Source of the DNA: Prionace glauca
Taxonomy: Eukaryota; Chordata; Chondrichthyes; Carcharhiniformes; Carcharhinidae
Length of the DNA stretch: 64,000 bases
NCBI GenBank assembly: GCA_037974335.1
Contig: CM075724.1
Coordinates: forward strand, 62,584,470 to 62,648,469
Reading direction: 5' to 3'
The stretch's first letter is position 1, and the number at the start of each line of letters is the position of its first letter. The notes under the pieces were generated by a model, which had not been told where the DNA came from, made no database searches, and saw only the letters and a list, made by a program, of their open reading frames with translations. Positions 57,058 to 64,000 of the stretch are shown here, one piece after another. A program made the translations under genes and the position numbers.

Positions 57058-58570
57058 TGCATTTTTTTTGTTTATTCATTTATGGGATTTAGACGTTGCT
57101 GGTTGGACCAGCATGTATTGCCCACCCTGAATTGTCTTTGAGAAGGTGGTGATGAGCTGCCTTCTTGAACTACTGCAGTCCCTGACTGTAGGTACACCCA
57201 TAGTGCTGTTAGGGAGGGAGTGGATTTTTACCCAGTGACAATGAAGGAACAGCAATATGTTTCCAAGTCAAGATGGTGAGTGATTTGGAGGGGAGCTCCA
57301 GGTGGTGGTGTGCCCATGTTTTCTGCTGCTCTTGTCCTTCCAGACAGTGTAGTGGTTGTGGGTTTTGAAGGTGTTGCCAAGGAAACTTGGTGAGTTCCTG
57401 CAGCACATATTGTAGATGATACACATGGCTGCCAATCTTTGCTGTGGTAGAGGAATTGAATGTTTGTGGAAGGGGTAGCAATAAAGCAAGCTGCTTTTCC
57501 CTGGATGTGTCAAGTTTCACGAGTGTCATCCAGGCAAGTGGAGAGTATTACATTACATTCTTGACTTGTACTTTGTAGATGTTGTATAGGCTCTGGGGAG
57601 TCAGAAGTCTGCAGAATTCCAAACCTATGACCTGCTCTGGTAGCCACAGTATTTATATGGCCAGTCCAGTTCAGTTTCTAGTCAATGCTAATCCCCAGGA
57701 TGTTGTGGGAGTAATGCTATTGAATGTCAAGGGGCATTAGATCCTCTCTTGTTGGAGATAGTCATTGCCTGGCACTGTGTGGCATGAATGTTACCTGCCA
57801 CTTGACGGCCCCAAGCCTGGATATTGTTAGGTCTTGCTGCATTTGGACATGGATTGCTCAGGAATCGCGAATGATGAACATTGTGCAGTTATCAGCAAAC
57901 ATCCCCAATTCTGACTTCTGATGTAAGAAAGGTCATTGATGAAGCAGCTAAAGATGGTTGGACCTAGGACACTTTCCTGAGGAACTCCTGAAGTGATGTC
58001 CTGGTGCTGAGATGATTGACCTCCAACAACCACAACCATTTTCCTTTGTGCCAGGTATGACTCCAATCAGTAAAGGCTTTTCCCCAATTCCCTTTGACTC
58101 CAGTTTTGCTAGGGCTCCTTGATGCCACACTCTTGATAACAAGCGTGGTCACTTTCAGTTCACCTCTAGTATTCAGTTCTTGTCCATGTTTGAACCAAGG
58201 CTGTAATGGTCAGGAGCTGAGTGACCCTGATAGAACCGAAACTGAGTGTCTGTGAGCAAATTATTGCTGAATAAGTGCTGCCTGATAGTGCTGTTGATGA
58301 CCCCTTCCATCACTTTGCTGATGATTGAGAGTAGACTGATGGGGCAGTAATTGGCCAGGTTAGCTTTGTCTTATTTCTTGTGTGCAGGATATACCTGGGC
58401 AGTTGTTTGAGCTATCACCAGCACTAGCTTGAAATGACCCGGATTCATGATATTCAGGGCTGTGGTCACCTTCATAGCCAGTAGTAGTACTTTCATCGTC
58501 CATTTTGAAATTTCAGATCTACTTGCATGAGGCAATGTATTCCTCTGAGCACCTCCTTCACAAAATGGCA
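57058..58570 (-). mobile_element. Old LINE with reverse-transcriptase remnant
   Basis: A minus-strand frame (57827-58066) reads LAQRKMVVVVGGQSSQHQDI and TSGVPQESVLGPTIFSCFIN, the LINE reverse-transcriptase block GVPQ.SVLGP...F..YINDL. The frame is full of stops elsewhere. The GCATGTATTGCCCACCC at 57110 is the 3' part. It is a different subfamily from the young CR1. Confidence 0.75.
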
Positions 58571-58574
58571 ACAT

Positions 58575-59015
58575 TGCACATACTGTCCTTTAGTGAGGTT
58601 GAGGCAAAAGATGTATTCCCTGAAAACTCCACACATTTATCTCTTCTATTCAATCTATTTATTTGAGCAGTTTGTCCTCCGTAATATCTGCTGATTTTCC
58701 TTGTCATGTTCGAAGCAAGTGATCTGAACAGAACAATTGAAGGGAGAATCAAGGTCTTCACCCTGTGCCAGACCTTGTTCTGCAGACTTCAACTTTAAGC
58801 AACAGTACAAATCACCCAAACACACCATAGAGTCAGTAACAATCTGAAGAAATTGATCAACAACTAGCCTGAAAATCGTTGAGTTCTGGTAGGGGGTCCT
58901 TCCTATTGTAAATATGTGTTCAATTGTAATGTAAAAATAGACCTATATAGATCTTTGTCAAAAATTATACGCATCGATTGAAGTTAAGATCTGCGGACAC
59001 TGCTTCAGGTACTTG
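58575..59015. other. No recognised feature
   Basis: AT-rich sequence between two elements. Confidence 0.4.
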
Positions 59016-59019
59016 ATAA

Positions 59020-59325
59020 GTTTAAAGGTTATTTATTAGTGTCATAAGTAGGCTTACATTAACACTGCAATGAAGTTATTGTGGAAGTTCTCCAGTCACC
59101 ACTTTGACGCCTGTTTGGTTACACTGAGGGAGAATTTAGCATAGCCAGTTCTCCTAATCAGCACGCCTTTCAGACTGTGGGAGGAAACCAGAGCACCCGG
59201 AGAAAATGCACACAGACATGAAGAGAGCATGCAGACTTAAAACACAGTGACCCAAGCTGGGAATTGAACTGGATCCCTGACACTGAGAGGCAGCAGTGCT
59301 AACCACTGTACCACCATGTCACCAC
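59020..59325 (-). mobile_element. tRNA-derived SINE
   Basis: The left end TTATTAGTGTCATAAGTAGG and CATTAACACTGCAATGAAGT is the tail; the right end GTGCTAACCACTGTACCACC is the A-box head. Same subfamily as 34690-34985. Confidence 0.8.
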
Positions 59326-59429
59326 TGAAAGCCTACAGTGATGGTATCACCAAAATGGTGCCTGACATGGGTTGTACTGGAAATAAACATGAGGTATGAT
59401 CAAAATGGCACCAGTAGTTCTGCAAAAAC

Positions 59430-60178
59430 AGATAAGAACATAAGAAACAGGAGCAGGAGTAGGCCATCTAGCCCTTCGAGCCTGCCCCGCCATTCAATAA
59501 GATCATGGCTGATCTGTCGTGGCTTAGTTCCACCTTTCCGCCCTCTCCCCATAACCCTTAATCCCCTCTCTTATCAAAAACCCATCAACCCGCTTCTTAA
59601 AAATATTTAGCGAGGCAGCCTTCACCACTTCAATGGGCAGAGAATTCCAGAGATTCACCACCCTTTGAGTGAAGAAGTTCCTCCTCAACTCTGTTCTAAA
59701 CCGCCTCCCCTTTATCTTAAGGCTGTGCCCCCTAGTCCTACTGTCTTTTTTGAGCGGGAAGAGTCTCTCCACCTCTATCCTATCCATCCCATTCATCATC
59801 TTATACGTCTCAATGAGATCTCCCCTCATTCTTCTAAACTCTAACGAGTACAAGCCTAGTTTATTCAGCCTCTCCTCATAGCTCAATCCCCTCAACTCTG
59901 GTATCAGCCTAGTAAACCTCCTCTGCACTCCCTCCAAGGCCAAAATATCCTTGCACAGGTGCGGCGCCCAAAACTGCACACAGTACTCCAGCTGCGGCCT
60001 CACCAATGCCCTATACAGCTGCAGCAAGACCTCCCTACTTTTATATTCAATCCCCCTCGCTATGAAGGCCAGCATCCCATTCGCCTTCCTGACCACCTGC
60101 TGCACCTGCAAGCTGGGTTTTTGCAACTCATACACAAGGACCCCGAGGTCCCTCTGCACCGTCGCCTGCTGCAGTTTT
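59430..60178 (-). mobile_element. CR1 LINE 3' part, young subfamily
   Basis: A single 211-residue minus-strand frame (59524-60159) covers [40 protein letters not shown] and on to [20 protein letters not shown]. The frame is intact, so this is a recent copy, 5'-truncated at the reverse-transcriptase thumb. Confidence 0.93.
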
Positions 60179-60179
60179 A

Positions 60180-61230
60180 TGTTTTAGAGTGGAATTTTGC
60201 AGCTACTGACTTTTGGATGTGTTGCTAAAACGAGACTCCATCTACCTATTCAGGTAGACATAAGGAATTTTGTTGCAAAATTTAAAATGTTAAAAAGTGA
60301 TTGGAGGGGGGTGGATGTGAAGGTTCTCCCCGTGTCTTTGCTAATATTTATCCCTCAACCAATTAAAATGACCTATAACAGATTATCTGGTCACCTAATT
60401 ACGATTTGTAGGACCTTAGACATGTCTTGACTGCCATGTTTGCCTGCATAACAACTGTAAATAAACTTCAAAAAGTAATTCATATAAGGTGCTTTGTTAT
60501 ATCCTTTGGATGATAAATCTGCATTAACATGCATTTTAAAAAAGAATCACATAAAGAATGGTATAAATAACATAGGCTGAAATCTTAGATTAATTTAAGA
60601 ATCAGTTGGTTGATTTGATTGGAGGGTGGTAGCACCTTTTTCGATGGTTAAGCTAAGATGGACCAAATTATTCAACTTTCTGTATCTAGCTTGTGAACAG
60701 CATTTATTTTTCCAAGAGCACTATTTTATTCTCTTAGAGTATCTAAACAATGTTTGGGTAGTTTGTGCTTTGAACTCAGAGTTGCATTATAATTGCAGAA
60801 ATTAAGTTTACAAGCTATCTTTATCTTTAAAATTGTATTACAATGACCCCATCACCTTACGCAGGTCAAATAGGGTACTTAAAGGTTAAAGGCCATTCTT
60901 ATTATGTACCTAATTTCCTCCTTTCTATTTTAATTTGAATGAAAAAATCTCTGCTTTGAATTGGAACCATGCTGAGCGACTTTCAGGATTTTTTTTCCCC
61001 ATGAGTTGCCCTGCTCATATTTACATCTATTTCTCTCTTTTTTTTGGTGCATTGTTTTCTTTTGATCTGATAAGAATCATTGGAGTTGACATTGCTTAGT
61101 TAGCAACACATCTTATTGTGATAGACTCTGATGGTGCCAACTGTGCACTAAAGACAATGCTACCTGGAGAGAACTGACCATTCCAAGTACTGGCTGAATT
61201 TCTAACTCCCTCTCACTGTTTGCTCCACCT
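60180..61230. other. No recognised feature
   Basis: AT-rich. A lone AATAAA at 60460-60465 could be chance or a distal signal. Confidence 0.4.
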
Positions 61231-61400
61231 TAGTATGACATAGAATTTACACCACAGGAACATGCCATTTTGTCCAATTGTGTTGCACATGTGAATCTCC
61301 TTCTCAGCTTCCTTCATCTCACCAGCACCCCATCACCAGATCCTCCTTTTTCTTCTTCCCTCATAATTATCTAGCTTCACGTTAACAGTAATCTTTACAT
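61230..61400 (-). mobile_element. Possible old LINE 3' fragment
   Basis: ACATAGAATTTACACCACAG and ATGCCATTTTGTCCAATTG resemble the LINE 3' end at 62450-62500 (GGCCCTTTGGCCCAACTTG). Weak. Confidence 0.35.
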
Positions 61401-62440
61401 AGGTTTGAGTTTTCCCATTTAGTTTCTGCTCAGATGAAGAATGGCCATGAATTATCTTGGATAAGGGAGGCTAGAAAATTGAGAAGGTAAAAATGAAAGG
61501 AGATTATGGTTTGTCTTCCAACATTCTCTCTTAACATATTCACACTAATCAACTCCAACACTGGCCTTAAAGTAGCAAGCAACTGCAATTGTTTGAAAAC
61601 CGGAGGAAGAGCGGGTGGCACAGGAAATAATGGATAAATTAGTGAACACTGAAAATGAAAAATAAGTTTGATGTTTATCCTCCTATTTCACCTCTTATTT
61701 TTCAGCTGTTCCCAATAACCGGGTATGCAGACTTTTTAACCTATGAACTGCCTCCCTATAACAGGCATTTATAATCCTGATGAATTTTATTGTGTATCTC
61801 TTTTTTTTGCCGAGGTTTCTCTTCCAACCCATTTCCAATAGAATTACTTCCCAGCTTTTCTGATTACTGATTGACATGCTATGTAATACAAATTATTTTT
61901 GTTCATTTACGAAACAATGAACATTGAATTGCCTGGGGCTATTGAGAAGGCTGAGTGTCTCCTGCCCATGCCCCAGACTGAACGGCTGCACTGCATTTCT
62001 CTAACCTGGCCTGAGCAGGAAAGTTGGGCGAGAAATGAGCCCATGCCTTTCAGTTTAATAGGAGGGGAACAGAGGGCGATCAGACTCTGCCAGCTACTTC
62101 TGTGCTGAAGGACCTGTTTCTGAGTTGTCAGGGCCAAGGCACTGAAACCATTAATGTAGTAAGATTATAGATAAATCTAAGAATTCCTCTCCCTGAAATA
62201 CCCCTATTGGGGGAATCTTTAAATGAACAAATGAAATGCATTTGGCTTGCTATGGGGTTGGGGCAGGAGCATTGGGGCATGGAGTGGTTGGTGTACTCTG
62301 TCTCGTTAATGATTAACCCCTCCATCACAGGAATGCTCGCAGCGCGAGTTCCAGAGTTATTAAGGAAGTGAGGTGGGTAGAGGGGCCTCTTTTGCATTTA
62401 GCTTGTATGGAGCTGTGAGTGTAGCAGCCAAGTTTGTGTG
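61400..62440. other. No recognised feature
   Basis: No gene or clear repeat; the open frames at 61899-62397 have no known motif. Confidence 0.4.
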
Positions 62441-62449
62441 TGTGATCAT

Positions 62450-62980
62450 AGAGTCATAGAGGTTTATAGCATGGAAACAGGCCCTTTGGCCCAACTTGTT
62501 CATGCTGTCCTTTTATTAAACCTCTAAGCTAATCCCAATTGCCCACATTTGGCCCATACCCGCTACACCCATCTTATCCATGTAACTATCTAAATGCTTT
62601 TTAAAAGACAAAATTGTACCCGCCTCTACTACTGTGTCTGGCTGCTTGTTCCAGCCACCACCTTCTGTGTGAAAAAATTGCAGTAAAAAGTCTGACAACA
62701 CCAGGTTTAAGTCCAACTGATTTATTTGATAGTAAACTCACTAGCCTTTGAGTTTACCCTCTTCATCAGGTGAATGGAGAGTTCTGGCCTCAGACAGAGC
62801 ATATAAAGCACAGACAGTTTACAGATTACTGAAAAAATTGCACCTCTGGACACTTCTGTATCTCTCCCCTCTCACCTTAAACCTATGCCCTCTAGTTTTA
62901 AACTCTCCTATCTTTGGGAAAAGATATTGACTATCTCGCCGATTTGTGCCCCTCATTATTTTGTAGACTTCTATGAATAA
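62450..62980 (-). mobile_element. CR1-like LINE 3' end, split by a PLE
   Basis: ATAGCATGGAAACAGGCCCT with TTTGGCCCAACTTGTTCATG, then CCCATCTTATCCATGTAACT, and after the insert CCTCTCACCTTAAACCTATG and GATATTGACTATCTCGCC. It belongs to another subfamily than the young copies. Confidence 0.75.
62683..62829 (-). mobile_element. Short Penelope-like end, single arm, with target duplication
   Basis: CAGTAAAAAGTCTGACAAC, TTTAAGTCCAACTGATTT and CTTCATCAGGTGAATGG are one terminal repeat plus upstream sequence, reverse oriented. TGAAAAAATTGCA flanks it at 62670-62682 and 62830-62842. It has no second arm and no tail. Confidence 0.85.
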
Positions 62981-62984
62981 GATG

Positions 62985-63985
62985 TATATGGATTTATATA
63001 GATGATCTGGAGGAGGGAACCGAGTGAAGGGTGTCGAAATTTATGGATGACACCAAGATTGGGGGAACAACAAATTGTGCGGAGGGTATGGAGAGTCTGC
63101 AGAAGGATCTAGATAGGCTGGGCGAATGGGCCAGGAAATGGCAAATGGAATTTAATATTGGCAAGTGTGAGGTGGTCCACTTTGGAAGGAAGAATGGTAG
63201 GAAGGACTATTACTTACGTGGCGAAAAACTGCAGCAGGCGACGGTGCAGAGGGACCTCGGGGTCCTTGTGCATGAGTCGCAAAAACCCAGCTTGTAGGTG
63301 CAGCAGGTGGTCAGGAAGGTGAATGGGATGCTGGCCTTCATAGCGAAGGGGATTGAATATAAAAGTAGGGAGGTCTTGCTGCAGCTGTATAGGGCATTGG
63401 TGAGGCCGCAGCTGGAGTACTGTGTGCAGTTTTGGGCGCCACACCTGCACAAAGATATTTTGGCCTTGGAGGGAGTGCAGAGGAGGTTTACTAGGCTGAT
63501 ACCGGAGTTGAGGGGGTTGAGCTATGAGGAGAGGCTGAATGAACTAGGCTTGTACTCGTTGGAGTTTAGAAGAATGATGGGAGATCTCATTGAGACGTAT
63601 AAGATGATGAATGGGATGGATAGGATAGAGGTGGAGAGACTCTTCCCGCTCAAAAAAGACAGTAGGACTAGGGGGCACAGCCTCAAGATAAAGGGGGGGG
63701 GCGTTTTAGAACGGAGTTGAGGAGGAACTTCTTCACTCAAAGAGTGGTGAATCTCTGGAATTCTCTACCCGTTGAAGTGGTGGAGGCTGCCTCGCTAAAT
63801 ATTTTTAAGAAGCGGGTTGATGGGTTTTTGATAAGAGAGGGGATTAAGGGTTATGGGGAGAGGGCGGGAAAGTGGAACTGAGCCACGACAGATCAGCCAT
63901 GATCTTATTGAATGGCGGGGCAGGCTCGAAGGGCCAGATGGCCTACTCCTGCTCCTATTTCTTATGTTCTTATGTTCTTATGTAT
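62985..63985 (+). mobile_element. CR1 LINE 3' part, young subfamily
   Basis: The + frames (63031-63297, then 63298-63720) read [35 protein letters not shown], a TAG, and then the rest of the C terminus. The FADD of the family reads FMDD here. A poly-G run near 63693 shifts the frame. The 8-bp tail lies at 63958-63983. Confidence 0.93.
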
Positions 63986-64000
63986 ATTGAGGGATATGGG

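Noticed and set aside
56217-64000. BBS2 expected downstream from mammalian gene order
   Set aside because: No exon with BBS2-like sequence could be recognised on either strand; it may lie beyond the window.
1-64000. CRISPR array, bacterial operon or phage content
   Set aside because: Intron-split vertebrate gene, SINEs and LINEs rule out a prokaryotic source; no regularly spaced short repeats were seen.

Overview
This is vertebrate nuclear DNA, most likely from a cartilaginous fish (shark or ray). It holds one large intron-split host gene and is otherwise packed with CR1-type LINEs with 8-bp 3' tails, tRNA-derived SINEs, Penelope-like elements (PLEs), PIF/Harbinger DNA transposons and part of an old endogenous retrovirus. 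The gene's encoded protein is clearly vertebrate. The shark/ray assignment is an inference from the look of the SINE, CR1 and PLE families and was not tested by a search.

The host gene is OGFOD1, on the + strand, with coding sequence from 21947 to 56216. Thirteen coding exons were placed. All introns begin GT and end AG, all phases agree, and together they encode 547 residues (human OGFOD1 is 542). The Fe(II) ligands H156, D158 and H219 and the 2-oxoglutarate-binding R231 are present, each one residue later than in human. The product is expected to be the 2-oxoglutarate-dependent prolyl 3-hydroxylase that modifies ribosomal protein uS12/RPS23. A YY1-like site and a ZNF143-like site lie just before the start codon.

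Layout. 1-265: the end of an unknown ORF-bearing retroelement with a short tandem tail. 266-~2830: 5' part of an endogenous retrovirus (gag, tRNA-Asn primer site, LTR), minus strand, broken and interrupted by a small PLE. 3180-4840: CR1 scrap and nested SINEs. 5459-8356: a Harbinger element. 9185-15000: old CR1 copies and tRNA SINEs. 15540-20610: two PLE insertions flanked by target-site duplications, one of them a head-to-head twin. 21095-21445: a SINE before the promoter. 21947-56216: OGFOD1, whose introns hold SINEs, CR1 3' ends, two related short inverted-repeat transposons, two small inverted PLEs, a 3-kb CR1 with endonuclease and reverse transcriptase regions, and a second Harbinger element. 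56217-64000: 3' flank with an old LINE, SINE, young CR1 copies and a short PLE.

The most notable pattern is the PLE family. Five insertions carry 11-13 bp target duplications. Four insertions are inverted, palindrome-like pairs of terminal repeats, of which three keep a unique terminal tail of roughly 35-45 bp on only one side. The repeats contain a hammerhead-ribozyme-like core. No second host gene, RNA gene or CRISPR array was found.
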